From: Comamonadaceae bacterium
GTDB lineage: Bacteria; Pseudomonadota; Gammaproteobacteria; Burkholderiales; Burkholderiaceae_C
Assembly: GCA_947450695.1 (NCBI GenBank)
Contig: CANFWV010000028.1
Location: 1 to 40,615, forward strand
Direction of reading: 5' to 3'
DNA length: 40,615 nt
Both the position numbers and the translations under genes were made by a program. The notes under the pieces were generated by a model, which ran no database searches, was not told the DNA's origin, and saw nothing but the letters and a program-made list of their open reading frames with translations. The number at the start of each line of letters is the position of its first letter. Position 1 is the first letter of the stretch. This document shows, one piece after another, positions 8,530 to 17,109 of the stretch.

Positions 8530-9516
8530 ATGAACTTGAATCTTAAAAAAGTGTTGTCTTGCCCCCTCGTGCTGATGGCGCTAACGGCACTGATTGCCGT
8601 GCTACCAGTGCCGGCATTGGCGCAAGCCTACCCAGCGCGGCCCATCACACTGGTCTGTCCATTTGCGCCAGGCGGTTCCGCCGACATCATGGCGCGCCTG
8701 ATCGGACAAAAACTGAGCGAGGGATTGAACGTCCCGGTGGTGGTTGAGAACAAGCCTGGTGCGGGCGGCATGGTGGGCTCGGGATTTGTGGCCAAAGCCA
8801 AGCCGGACGGTTACACCTTGCTGTTGGTGACGGGCGCCTATCCGGCGGCGGCGGCCTTGGCCAAGACGCCTCAGTTTGACTACATCAAAGACCTCGCGAT
8901 GGTGTCGATGGTCACGTCCTACCCCTTCATCGTCAATGTCCCAGCCAATGCGCCGTTCAAGTCTTTCGCGGAGCTGTTGGCCTACGCCAGGAACAACCAA
9001 GGGAAGCTCAATTACGCGACCTCGGGCATTGGTTCCATCAGCCACCTTTCTGCGGAGTTGATGAATGTCATGGGTGGCGTTGAGACGGTTCACATCCCAA
9101 CCAAAGGGGGGACCAGTGCTTTGAGCGAGTTGCTCGGGGGGCGGGTCGATCTGATCTTCGAAGCGCCCACCTTGTCCTTGCCATTGATCAAGAGCGGGAA
9201 GTTGCGGGCCTTGGCATCGACGGGTCGTGAGCGTTACAAAGGTATGCCAGAGCTGCCCACCGTGGCGGAAAGTCTGCCAGGTTATGAGGTCTATTCCTTC
9301 ATCGGTTTGGCCGCCACAGGGGGAACGCCGGAGCCGATCGTCAATGCGCTGAATGCTGAGGTTCGAAAAATGGTCAATAACCCTGAGGTTTCACGTCGCT
9401 TGCGCGAACTCGGTGGCGAGCCGCAAGTCAATTCGGCAGCAGAGATGACGACCTATGTGTCCAACGAACTGAAAAAATGGCGTCAAGTGATCGACACCCG
9501 AAAGATTGAACGTTAA
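8530..9516 (+). CDS. Bug/TctC-family periplasmic substrate-binding protein (copy 3)
   Basis: A 328-residue TTT-family receptor starting at ATG 8530; a TTG directly before it is the less likely start. The signal peptide ends ALAQAYP. Motifs are YPARPITLVCPFAPGGSADIM, VENKPGAGG, KPDGYTLL and IPTKGGTSAL. It follows copy 2 in the same apparent operon but is clearly divergent from it in sequence, so it is not a recent duplicate and may bind a different ligand. Its TAA shares its last base with the next gene's ATG. Confidence 0.92.
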   Translation: MNLNLKKVLSCPLVLMALTALIAVLPVPALAQAYPARPITLVCPFAPGGSADIMARLIGQKLSEGLNVPVVVENKPGAGGMVGSGFVAKAKPDGYTLLLVTGAYPAAAALAKTPQFDYIKDLAMVSMVTSYPFIVNVPANAPFKSFAELLAYARNNQGKLNYATSGIGSISHLSAELMNVMGGVETVHIPTKGGTSALSELLGGRVDLIFEAPTLSLPLIKSGKLRALASTGRERYKGMPELPTVAESLPGYEVYSFIGLAATGGTPEPIVNALNAEVRKMVNNPEVSRRLRELGGEPQVNSAAEMTTYVSNELKKWRQVIDTRKIER

Positions 9517-10559
9517 TGACTTGCGCCATTGTTGTCCCCGAGGGACTGCTGAAAAGCTATACCGCCAAGATCTTTGAACATGCGGGCATGTCGGCTGAAC
9601 ATTCGGCAGTTGTCGCAGACGCTTTGGTCTGGGCTGACTTGCGCGGCGTCGACACGCATGGCGTGAGCCGTGTCGGCTTTTATTTGAATTTCATTAAAAA
9701 TGGTGTCATCAACAAGACGCCGAATCTGCGGGTCACCCACGACACGGTAGCCTTGCAGATCATGGACGCGGACGCTTGCGCGGGCGCCGTGGCCATGGGC
9801 CAAGCGGTCGAGCGTGCGGCTGATAAAGCCCGCGCGGTAGGACTTGGTTTGGTGCTGGTTCGTGCCACGACGCACACTGGCGCTCTGGGTTATTACACCC
9901 AAAAATTGGCGCAACAAGGGATGATCGGTATCGCCTATTCCGCCTCGATTCCCATGATGGCCTACCACGGGACTCGTGTGGCCGGGGTGTCCACCGCACC
10001 GTTGTCGATTGCAGCGCCGGGCGAGCTGAACGCCCCTATCGTTTTGGACATGGCGTCGAGCATTGTTTCCTTGGGTCAACTCAAGCAAGCCAAGCTGCTC
10101 AACCAAGTTTTAGCCGAAGGCCTTGCGCTTGACGCCAACGGCAACCCAACGACCGACCCGCAACAAGCCGTCATTCCCTTGCCGTTTGCCGGGCCCAAAG
10201 GTTCGGGCTTGGCGTTGATGTTTGAACTCATCACCAGTTTGCTGGTGATGAACCCCTTGGTGTCTGAATTTTTTTCGGGCAAACCGGGTGGACGCAAACA
10301 TCAACAAAATGCCTGCATCATTGCGATCGACGCCTTCAGGTTCTGCCCTGAAGAGACGTTTCGCAGCGAAGTCGCACGCACGGTGGGCGCACTCAAAAAC
10401 TTGCCTGCACTTGAAGAAAACGGCGATATCTTGATGCCGGGAGAGCGCGGTCATCGGACCGCTTCAGAGCGTCGCCAGAATGGCATACCACTCTCGGCTG
10501 AGGTGGCTCAAGAGCTGGCTGAATTCGGCTTGAGTGCGGGGCTCAAGACGCCTTGGTGA
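9516..10559 (+). CDS. Ldh2-family (malate/L-lactate/ureidoglycolate-type) NAD(P)-dependent dehydrogenase
   Basis: A 347-residue member of the Ldh2/MDH2 family, oxidoreductases with a non-Rossmann fold that interconvert 2-hydroxy and 2-oxo acids. Recognisable segments are WADLRGVDTHGVSRVGFY (39-56, with the catalytic-type His), HTGALGYY, LSIAAPGE, IVLDMASS and the glycine-rich GPKGSGLALMFEL. Its ATG overlaps the preceding TAA by one base (TAATG), implying translational coupling to Bug copy 3. It is the last gene of the lyase-Bug-Bug-dehydrogenase unit, and may oxidise or reduce the acid that the lyase makes or consumes. The substrate is unknown. Confidence 0.9.
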   Translation: MTCAIVVPEGLLKSYTAKIFEHAGMSAEHSAVVADALVWADLRGVDTHGVSRVGFYLNFIKNGVINKTPNLRVTHDTVALQIMDADACAGAVAMGQAVERAADKARAVGLGLVLVRATTHTGALGYYTQKLAQQGMIGIAYSASIPMMAYHGTRVAGVSTAPLSIAAPGELNAPIVLDMASSIVSLGQLKQAKLLNQVLAEGLALDANGNPTTDPQQAVIPLPFAGPKGSGLALMFELITSLLVMNPLVSEFFSGKPGGRKHQQNACIIAIDAFRFCPEETFRSEVARTVGALKNLPALEENGDILMPGERGHRTASERRQNGIPLSAEVAQELAEFGLSAGLKTPW

Positions 10560-10610
10560 GTACGCCTGCCGAGTCACATGTCGACCGCCTGAGCGAGTGC
10601 TCAACCTGCG

Positions 10611-11576
10611 TCAGTTTGTTTTCAATCGACCGTCGGCCAGCATTTTCCCGATGCGTCCATGCTCGACTTTGATGTGTTTGGCGAAGTCCTCCGGTGTCCC
10701 GCCGGCGACGTCAGCACCTTCTTTGTTCAGGGCTTCTCGCACGCTGGCTTGGCGCAGCGCCTTGACGGATTCTTGATTGATTTTTTGAATGATCTCGGTC
10801 GGTGTGCCGGCCGGCGCCAGCAGTCCGTACCAAGAGCCGGCTTCGTAGCCAGGCAGCCCTGATTCGGCCAGCGTCGGGACATCCGGTAGCAGGGCGGAGC
10901 GCTTGGTGCCAGTGAGCGCCAGCGCTCTTAATTTCCCGGCTTTGATATGCGGCACGATGGCCACCAAGCTGCTGAACATGAGTTGCACCTGGCCAGACAT
11001 GAGATCGCTCATGGCCGGTGCCAGACCTTTGTACGGAATGTGCGCCATCTCAACGCCAGCCATGCTTTCGTAAAGCACGGCTGCCAGATGTGCCGAACTG
11101 CCGTTGCCATTGGAGGCGTAGTTGAGTCGATTCGGGTTCTTCTTGGCGAAGGCCGTCATCTCCTGGATCGTCTTGAACGGTTGCGACAGATTCACTGCAA
11201 CGACAGAGGGTGCGGAGGCCAGCAAAATAATCGGCGCGAAATCCTTGAAAGGGTCATAAGGAATTTTGGGCATCAACTGAGGGTTGACGGCCAAGCTGCC
11301 GACGCCGCCTAAAAACAAGGTGTAGCCGTCGGCCGGTGCTTTTGCGGCAATGTCTGCGCCAATCATCCCGCCAGCGCCTGCCTTGTTATCCACGATGACC
11401 GGCTGGGCCAAGCTGATGCTGAGTTGTTGCGCGATCGACCGCGCCACCGTGTCGTTGCCGCCGCCCGGCGCAAAAGGAACGATGACCCTGATGGCTTTGT
11501 TGGGATAGTTCTGGGCTTGGGCGCTGAGGCAAATGCCGGCGAGTAGGCCAATGAAAAGAGCTATTTTTTGGATCAT
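10611..11576 (-). CDS. Bug/TctC-family periplasmic substrate-binding protein (copy 4)
   Basis: A 321-residue TTT-family receptor on the minus strand with a signal peptide ending LSAQAQNYP. Motifs are YPNKAIRVIVPFAPGGGNDTVAR, VDNKAGAGG, PADGYTL, IPYDPFKDFAP and IPYKGLAPAMSDL. It is convergent with the Ldh2 operon and divergent from the MmgE/PrpD gene across a 94-base gap. Shared control with MmgE/PrpD is therefore plausible. No membrane subunits are nearby. Confidence 0.92.
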   Translation of the reverse strand: MIQKIALFIGLLAGICLSAQAQNYPNKAIRVIVPFAPGGGNDTVARSIAQQLSISLAQPVIVDNKAGAGGMIGADIAAKAPADGYTLFLGGVGSLAVNPQLMPKIPYDPFKDFAPIILLASAPSVVAVNLSQPFKTIQEMTAFAKKNPNRLNYASNGNGSSAHLAAVLYESMAGVEMAHIPYKGLAPAMSDLMSGQVQLMFSSLVAIVPHIKAGKLRALALTGTKRSALLPDVPTLAESGLPGYEAGSWYGLLAPAGTPTEIIQKINQESVKALRQASVREALNKEGADVAGGTPEDFAKHIKVEHGRIGKMLADGRLKTN

Positions 11577-11670
11577 GCCGGCGATGGTTTAGCTGAAAAC
11601 ACGGGGTAAAGTATCGCTGCATTAAAAACACGCCAAACCAGTTTCAAAATTTACAACACATCAACTATCC

Positions 11671-13080
11671 ATGAGCTCAATGATCCAAGGTGATTTGCAC
11701 GACAACCCCCAGACTCTGGGCATGGCGGACTTTGTTTCGAACCTGCAGTACGGGGCCATTCCGAAGGACGTCTTGCAGCGGATCAAGCTGCTCATGCTGG
11801 ATTCAATCGGGTGCGCCCTTTACGGCAGCGACTTGCCGTGGACGCGGATCCTTCAGCAGACGCTGGGTGAGCACGACACCTCGCAGGGTTGTGCCGTTTG
11901 GGGAACTCGACAACGTCTGTCCGCACCGCATGCGGCGCTCGTCAATGGCACGCAGGTACAGGGTTTCGAGCTCGATGATGTGCATCGCCAAGGTGTCATG
12001 CATGTGGGTGCCGTAGTGCTGCCCGCCTTGGTCGCTATTGTCGAGACACGGCCCGGCATGAGCGGCACTGATTTTCTCGCGGCGGCGGTGGCGGGTTACG
12101 AAATCGGCCCCCGTGTGGGTATTTGCATGGGGCAAGAGCACATTGCCCAGGGCTGGCATTCGGGTGCGACCTTGGGTGTTTTTTCTGCGGCAGCGGGCGC
12201 GGCCAGAGCACTCAAACTCAATACCGATCAAACTGTGCACGCACTGGGTATTGCGGGCACACAGGCCGCTGGCCTGATGGCCGCGCAGTACGGCGCCATG
12301 GTCAAGCGAATGCACGCCGGCCGCGCTGCGCAAAGCGGGTTGTATGGCGCGTTGTTCGCCGAGCGGGGCTTGACGGGCATCGTGAATGTATTTGAAAGCG
12401 AGTACGGCGGTTTTTGCTCGACTTTCTCGCGCTCAAATGACCGCTTTAACTCGGCAGAACTCACCGCCGGACTGGGTGACGTGTGGCAGACGATGGGGAT
12501 CGCCTTGAAGTTCTATGCCTGCGTTGGCAGCAATCACAGTGCGCTGGATGCCATCCGCTCAATGCAACAAGAGCGGCATTTTGGCGCGGACGATGTAAAG
12601 AGAATAATTGTCAATGGCTCGCAGGTCACGATGGACCATGTCGGCTGGACATACAGCCCGCAGGGGCTCACGTCTGCACAGCTGAATTTGCCTTATTGCG
12701 TGGCCACGTGGTTGCTCGAAGGTGATTGCTTTGTCGACCAATTCACCGAAGCCATGGTGGCCGATCCGCACCGCATGCGGTTGGCTGAAAAGGTCGAAGT
12801 TCGTCACGATGCCGAGATCACAGCACGCGGTTCGAAATTTCGACACATGGTCCGGGTCGAGTGCGAGCTCAACGACGGCACGCGCATGTCACGTGTGGTC
12901 GAGGCGGGTCGAGGCAATGAAAAGAACTTTGCCAGCGAAGCCGATGTGGTGGAGAAGTTCCACAAATTGGCCGCGCGGGCGATTTCAAAGTCTCAAGCGG
13001 AACAAGTCGTCGACTGGTTCATGACGCTGGAAAAGCGCACGGATGCTTCTGAGTTGCCACGCTTGCTGACGCCGCTCTGA
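11671..13080 (+). CDS. MmgE/PrpD family protein
   Basis: A 469-residue member of the MmgE/PrpD family, which includes 2-methylcitrate dehydratase, cis-aconitate decarboxylase and many unassigned dehydratases or isomerases of polycarboxylates. Landmarks are the start region LDSIGCALYGSD, the segment QGFELDDVHRQGVMHVGAVVLPA (where PrpD has EFDDTH.....HPG), the helical MVKRMHAGRAAQSGLYGALFAERGLTG and KFYACVGSNHSALDA. The ATG at 11671 has no good ribosome site, and the Met at 11680 is an alternative. No prpB or prpC is present, so the methylcitrate cycle is not indicated. Convergent with the symporter gene (16 bases apart). Confidence 0.88.
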   Translation: MSSMIQGDLHDNPQTLGMADFVSNLQYGAIPKDVLQRIKLLMLDSIGCALYGSDLPWTRILQQTLGEHDTSQGCAVWGTRQRLSAPHAALVNGTQVQGFELDDVHRQGVMHVGAVVLPALVAIVETRPGMSGTDFLAAAVAGYEIGPRVGICMGQEHIAQGWHSGATLGVFSAAAGAARALKLNTDQTVHALGIAGTQAAGLMAAQYGAMVKRMHAGRAAQSGLYGALFAERGLTGIVNVFESEYGGFCSTFSRSNDRFNSAELTAGLGDVWQTMGIALKFYACVGSNHSALDAIRSMQQERHFGADDVKRIIVNGSQVTMDHVGWTYSPQGLTSAQLNLPYCVATWLLEGDCFVDQFTEAMVADPHRMRLAEKVEVRHDAEITARGSKFRHMVRVECELNDGTRMSRVVEAGRGNEKNFASEADVVEKFHKLAARAISKSQAEQVVDWFMTLEKRTDASELPRLLTPL

Positions 13081-13096
13081 TGGCTTGAACTTGGGG

Positions 13097-14680
13097 TCAC
13101 CAAAAGGCGATAACAATCGCCAGCGTCAGCGACGCAACGGCAACGACTTGAACCCGGTAGTCCAGCCACCAGCCGTGCGGCTGATCGGGCTGCACCATCT
13201 CCAGCCGCCAAAGTGACGAGCGCATGTCAGGGTCATCGCGCGGGGTGGTGCACAGGCTCACAACGATGCAAATCAGCAGGCACAGGCCGGTGGTCAGACC
13301 CGCCACGATGGTGAAGTGCAGCGTCAACCAGCCGGCTTGTTTGCTGAGTAAGGTGACCAGCCCCACGGCGTGCCCGAGGATCAGGGTGGCCAGTGCCGCC
13401 GCCGGTGTGGTGCGCGCCCAGAACAGACCGAGCAAAAAAATCGCGACGACAGGTGGCACAGCGTATGAAAAGATTTCCTGCAGATAGGCAAAAATGCCAG
13501 GAAATGAGCTGATCATCGGTGCCCACAACGCAGCCATTAGCATGAACACCACGGTCAACCAGCGCGCCATCTTGACAGCGCCCTGTTGGCCCAAGCGGGT
13601 TTTTTGTGCGTCGTTCAAGAAGTCGTGATAGACCAAGGTTGACGCTGCGTTCAGGGTGCTGTCGATGGTCGACATGATGGCGGCAATCAACCCGGCCAGC
13701 ACCAGCCCGCGCAGGCCCGACGGCAACAGCGTGGTCACGAGCGTTGGGAAAACAGCGTCTGCCTTGGCGATGTCGGGCAGTAGGCTGGCAGCCATCGCAC
13801 CCGGCAACACCATGATGAACAAGGGTGTTAGCTTGAGCAGGCCGGCCAGTGTGAGGGACCAGCGTGCGTGGTCCAAGCTGCGCGCCGCCAGCACGCGCTG
13901 CACAATGTATTGGTTGGTGGACCAGTAATAAAACCCGAGTATCGGCACGCCGATCAAGGTGCCGAGCCAAGGCAAATTCGGGTCATCCAGAGGCCGAATC
14001 AGTGACAAGTGGCCCGGTGGCAAACCGGCGGTGGCTTGTGTCCACGAATAGCCGTTGGCTGCAAAAATAAGCCATGTCAGCGCCGTCGATCCAGCCAGTA
14101 GCACGATGGCTTGGATCACGTCGGTGTAGACCACTGCACGCAAGCCGCCGATCGCGGTGTAGGCACCGGCAAAGACGGCCAGTCCAACGCAGCTCGGCCA
14201 CAGCGGTAAGCCGGGGAAAAACACTTGCAGGATCAACACGCCTGCAAAAATACTGCCTGCTGTGTCGACGAAGATCGACAAAAAAATCGTCAGCGCTGAA
14301 AAGTAGCGCCGCACCGTCGGGCTGTAACGTCGTTCTAAATATTCAGGGATGGTGGTGATGCGCTGCTTGAAGAAAACCGGCACCGTCACAAAGGCCATGA
14401 ACAGAAACAGCAGGCCAGCCATCCACTCGTAATTGGCCACCGAAATGCCCGAGGTGTAAGCCTGGCCGCTCAGGCCGACCAGCGTGGTGCCGGAGATGTT
14501 CGACGCGAAGAGTGAGAAGCCAATGGCCACGCAGCCTAGGCTGCGGCCAGCCAGAAAATAGTCGTCGGCGGTTTCAATTTTGCGGGACACCCACAGGCCG
14601 ATGGCCAGGATGCAGACGCCGTACAGACCGATGATCCACAGGTCGAGAAGTGAGAGGTTGCCTGCAGCGATGAAATTCAA
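13097..14680 (-). CDS. Sodium:solute symporter (SSS) family transporter
   Basis: A 527-residue inner-membrane symporter with about 13 hydrophobic segments. The start must be the TTG at 14680: no ATG lies in frame near it, and GGACGG lies just upstream. SSS signatures are DDYFLAGRSLG (39-49), ASNISGTTLVGLSGQAY, the hallmark run IGGLRAVVYTDVIQ and QYIVQRVLAARSLDHAR. It resembles the glucose, galactose and organic-acid branch; the exact solute cannot be read from sequence. It is the last gene of the gntR-glcG-symporter unit (40 bases after the GlcG-like gene). Transport is driven by sodium in the family. Confidence 0.9.
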   Translation of the reverse strand: MNFIAAGNLSLLDLWIIGLYGVCILAIGLWVSRKIETADDYFLAGRSLGCVAIGFSLFASNISGTTLVGLSGQAYTSGISVANYEWMAGLLFLFMAFVTVPVFFKQRITTIPEYLERRYSPTVRRYFSALTIFLSIFVDTAGSIFAGVLILQVFFPGLPLWPSCVGLAVFAGAYTAIGGLRAVVYTDVIQAIVLLAGSTALTWLIFAANGYSWTQATAGLPPGHLSLIRPLDDPNLPWLGTLIGVPILGFYYWSTNQYIVQRVLAARSLDHARWSLTLAGLLKLTPLFIMVLPGAMAASLLPDIAKADAVFPTLVTTLLPSGLRGLVLAGLIAAIMSTIDSTLNAASTLVYHDFLNDAQKTRLGQQGAVKMARWLTVVFMLMAALWAPMISSFPGIFAYLQEIFSYAVPPVVAIFLLGLFWARTTPAAALATLILGHAVGLVTLLSKQAGWLTLHFTIVAGLTTGLCLLICIVVSLCTTPRDDPDMRSSLWRLEMVQPDQPHGWWLDYRVQVVAVASLTLAIVIAFW

Positions 14681-14720
14681 AATACCGTCCGTTTTCTCGT
14701 CCTGTTATGTCGGGCCAAAC

Positions 14721-15146
14721 TCAGGTCGTCTTCAGACCTGCGGCCACGACGCCGTGTGCGCAGATGGCCTCGTCCTCGTCTCCCGTGCCACCACTGGCGC
14801 CAACAGCACCCAGAATCGTACCTTCAGCATTTTTGATGAGCACTGCGCCGGGTTGTGGCAAAAATTTGCCACCTGATGTCGCGGCCAGCGACAAAAAGAA
14901 ATTAGGGTTGTCTTTGGCGCGCTCACTCAATCCACGGCTTGAAATGCCCATGCCAACTGCACCCCAGGCTTTGCCCGTGGCCACGTCGACGCGGAACATG
15001 CTGGCGCCGTCTTCGCGCTGCGTGGCTTTGACGTGGCCGGCGTCGTCCAGTACCACCACAGCCATGGGCTTGTAGCCCATTTTTTTGGACTGCTCAAGGG
15101 CCGAGTCAATGATCTTGTTGGCTTGGGCCAAGGTGAGTTGCGTCAT
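14721..15146 (-). CDS. GlcG/HbpS-family protein (DUF336)
   Basis: A 141-residue protein of the GlcG/HbpS family, small alpha/beta proteins found in organic-acid operons such as E. coli glc; HbpS of Streptomyces is heme-responsive. The ATG at 15146 has AAGAAAGA upstream and starts MTQLTLAQANKIID. Family motifs are PMAVVVLDDAGHVKATQREDG, KAWGAVGMGISSRGL and LPQPGAVLIKNAEG. The C-terminal glycine-rich segment AVGASGGTGDEDEAICAHGV is typical. It lies between gntR (78 bases upstream) and the symporter gene. Biochemical role unknown; no signal peptide is seen. Confidence 0.88.
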   Translation of the reverse strand: MTQLTLAQANKIIDSALEQSKKMGYKPMAVVVLDDAGHVKATQREDGASMFRVDVATGKAWGAVGMGISSRGLSERAKDNPNFFLSLAATSGGKFLPQPGAVLIKNAEGTILGAVGASGGTGDEDEAICAHGVVAAGLKTT

Positions 15147-15224
15147 TTCTATCTTTCTTGTTGAAGGGGGATGTGTGGAAGTGAGGAAGTGAGGGAATTC
15201 TGTGCAGCGCTTAAATATCAAAGG

Positions 15225-15968
15225 CTAGCGAGTCTCAACGGTGTATTGAAACCGATCTGTGGTGATGTACGCAACGCGCCATTCAATCACTTGACCCGTG
15301 TGCTCGGTCATGCAGCGTTCAATGCGAACCCCCAGTGTTTTTTTGGGCCGCTTGAAGAGCGCCGCCTCCACGTTAGGCAACGCTGTGATGGACAGCTGGT
15401 CTGCCGCTCGCGAGACCAGCACGCCACACAAGGCGTCATACACCGGGTAAAGCAAGCGAGGGTTGTTTTTTCGCAGATAGGTTTCAAGCTTAGCGAAGCG
15501 TTTGTAGGGCAGCCAGACATGCTCCGACAGTAGCACCTCTTGGCCGATCGCTCGCGTGCGATGCAGGTAAAGCATTTTATCGCTGGCCTGCAGCCCCAAT
15601 TTTTGTCGGGCTTCTGCAGGTTCTTGGACAACTTGGATGGCCAGTGTGGCGGTCTCCGGCAGCTCATTGGTACCCGTCAGGCTGAAGCCCACAAAGCGCA
15701 GCATCGAAATCCGGTCGAACGCGCGGGTCACAAACGTGCCGCGTCCGTGGATGCGTTCGACGATGCCTTCGCTCACCAAAACTTCCAGTGCTTTGCGCAA
15801 AGTGCCGACGGATGCCGCGTATTCAGCCGCCAGTTTGTCCTCTGCTGGCAGTGCTTCGCCTTCCGTCCATGCTCTGGCGCAGATGCGGCGCATCAAGGCG
15901 TCGCGGATCTGCAAATAGCGCGGCAGTCGCGGGTCGGGTGCTTCTGCGCTGAGGGATGAATGGGCCAT
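15225..15968 (-). CDS. GntR-family transcriptional regulator (HutC/UTRA type)
   Basis: A 247-residue regulator with an N-terminal winged helix-turn-helix (about 15-82: LPRYLQIRDALMRRI, LPAEDKLAAEYAASVGTLRKAL, GIVERIHGRGTFV) and a C-terminal UTRA effector-binding domain (about 95-240). Such proteins usually repress nearby catabolic operons and release DNA when they bind a pathway metabolite. It is first in the unit gntR-glcG-symporter and divergent, across a 119-base gap, from the Bug-dehydrogenase-hydrolase operon. It is therefore the likely controller of both. Candidate operators in the gap are listed separately. Confidence 0.92.
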   Translation of the reverse strand: MAHSSLSAEAPDPRLPRYLQIRDALMRRICARAWTEGEALPAEDKLAAEYAASVGTLRKALEVLVSEGIVERIHGRGTFVTRAFDRISMLRFVGFSLTGTNELPETATLAIQVVQEPAEARQKLGLQASDKMLYLHRTRAIGQEVLLSEHVWLPYKRFAKLETYLRKNNPRLLYPVYDALCGVLVSRAADQLSITALPNVEAALFKRPKKTLGVRIERCMTEHTGQVIEWRVAYITTDRFQYTVETR

Positions 15969-16017
15969 GGAGCGGTGTGTCTGCGAAGGCTGGTGAGGGT
16001 GTCAGAGCCAAGATTAT

Positions 16018-16027
16018 GGCCTAGGCC
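16018..16027. promoter_or_regulatory. 10-bp palindrome in the gntR divergent promoter
   Basis: GGCCTAGGCC is a perfect palindrome next to CATAAT on the minus strand (complement of 16013-16018), which could be the -10 of the gntR-side promoter. It may be a regulator-binding site; GC-rich palindromes of this length also occur by chance. Confidence 0.3.
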
Positions 16028-16043
16028 GATGCATCTCAATAGG

Positions 16044-16060
16044 TATACTCCTTTGTAGGA
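16044..16060 (+). promoter_or_regulatory. Candidate -10 box with overlapping inverted-repeat operator
   Basis: TATACT (16044-16049) is a good -10 match, placing the start of transcription near 16056. An inverted repeat TCCT-N4-AGGA (16049-16060) with extra matching outer bases covers exactly that position. An operator over the start site is the usual geometry for a repressor such as the adjacent GntR protein. No convincing -35 is visible, so another activator may be needed. Confidence 0.4.
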
Positions 16061-16087
16061 CTTTAGAAAAAATAGCAGGAGACAAGC

Positions 16088-17068
16088 ATGCAAATGACAA
16101 CCCTATTGAGTGCGGTAAAAGTGCTGATCGCTGCCGCCAGCTTGGCGGCCACGGCAGCCATGGCGCAAGCCTATCCCAGCAAACCGATCCGCATGATCGT
16201 GCCTTTTCCACCCGGTGGCGGCAACGATGTGATTGCCCGTTTGGTCGCACAAAAACTCACCCTGCGACTCGGCCAGTCGGTGGTGGTCGACAACAAAGCC
16301 GGCGCCAATGGCATCGTCGGTTTGATGGCTGCAGCGCAAGCGGCGCCAGATGGCTACACCCTTGGCATTGCCGCGGCGGGTCCGATGGCGGTGAATCCGA
16401 GTCTTTACGACAAGCTTCCCTACAACGCGGTGAAAGATTTCGTGCCGATCACCAACATGGTGATATACCCCTTGCTGCTGGTGACGCATCCGTCGGTGCC
16501 GGCCAAGAACATGCGCGAGTTGTTGGCATTGGCTAAAGAAAAGCCCGGCACGCTTTTCTTTGCGTCGCCTGGCAGCGGCAACTCCGGGCATTTGGCGGGT
16601 GAGTTGCTGAACTCACTTGCTAAAGTCAACACCGTACACGTGCCTTACAAAGGCCAAGGACCTGCCACCGCCGACCTGTTGGCCGGCCAAGTGCAGATGC
16701 TTTACAGCAGCATTCCCCCTGTGCTGCCTTTTGTGCAGCAAGGTCGCCTCAACGCCATTGCGATCGGCAGCGCCAAGCGACTCGCCTCCTTGCCCAACGT
16801 GCCGACGATTGCTGAAAGCGGTGTGCCTGGCTACGAGGCGTACTCATGGATCGGCATCGTGGCACCGCTGGGAACACCCCAGGCGATCGTGACCAAGCTC
16901 AATCGTGAAATCGTCGACATCCTCAAACAAAAGGATGTGCAAGAGGAATTGCTGGCGCAGGGCGCAATTCCCGTGGGCGATACGCCCGAACACTTTGGCG
17001 CTTACATCAAAGACGAAATCATCAAGTGGGGCGCGGTGGTCAAGTCGGCCAACATCAAAGCGGATTGA
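16088..17068 (+). CDS. Bug/TctC-family periplasmic substrate-binding protein (copy 5)
   Basis: A 326-residue TTT-family receptor with signal peptide ending AAMAQAYP. The ATG at 16088 is preceded by AGGAGA at five-base spacing. Motifs are YPSKPIRMIVPFPPGGGNDVIAR, VDNKAGANG, APDGYTLG, LPYNAVKDFVP and VPYKGQGPATADLL. It is the first gene of the rightward operon controlled by the divergent GntR gene, 41 bases before a beta-hydroxyacid dehydrogenase. It probably captures the product of the exported hydrolases encoded downstream (inference). Confidence 0.93.
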   Translation: MQMTTLLSAVKVLIAAASLAATAAMAQAYPSKPIRMIVPFPPGGGNDVIARLVAQKLTLRLGQSVVVDNKAGANGIVGLMAAAQAAPDGYTLGIAAAGPMAVNPSLYDKLPYNAVKDFVPITNMVIYPLLLVTHPSVPAKNMRELLALAKEKPGTLFFASPGSGNSGHLAGELLNSLAKVNTVHVPYKGQGPATADLLAGQVQMLYSSIPPVLPFVQQGRLNAIAIGSAKRLASLPNVPTIAESGVPGYEAYSWIGIVAPLGTPQAIVTKLNREIVDILKQKDVQEELLAQGAIPVGDTPEHFGAYIKDEIIKWGAVVKSANIKAD

Positions 17069-17109
17069 GTTTTAAACGCATCGCAAGCAATCAAAAAAAG
17101 GAACAGGGA

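Noticed and set aside
9513..10106. Minus-strand frame opposite the Ldh2-family gene
   Set aside because: Shadow frame; the plus strand carries the conserved dehydrogenase motifs and a coupled start.
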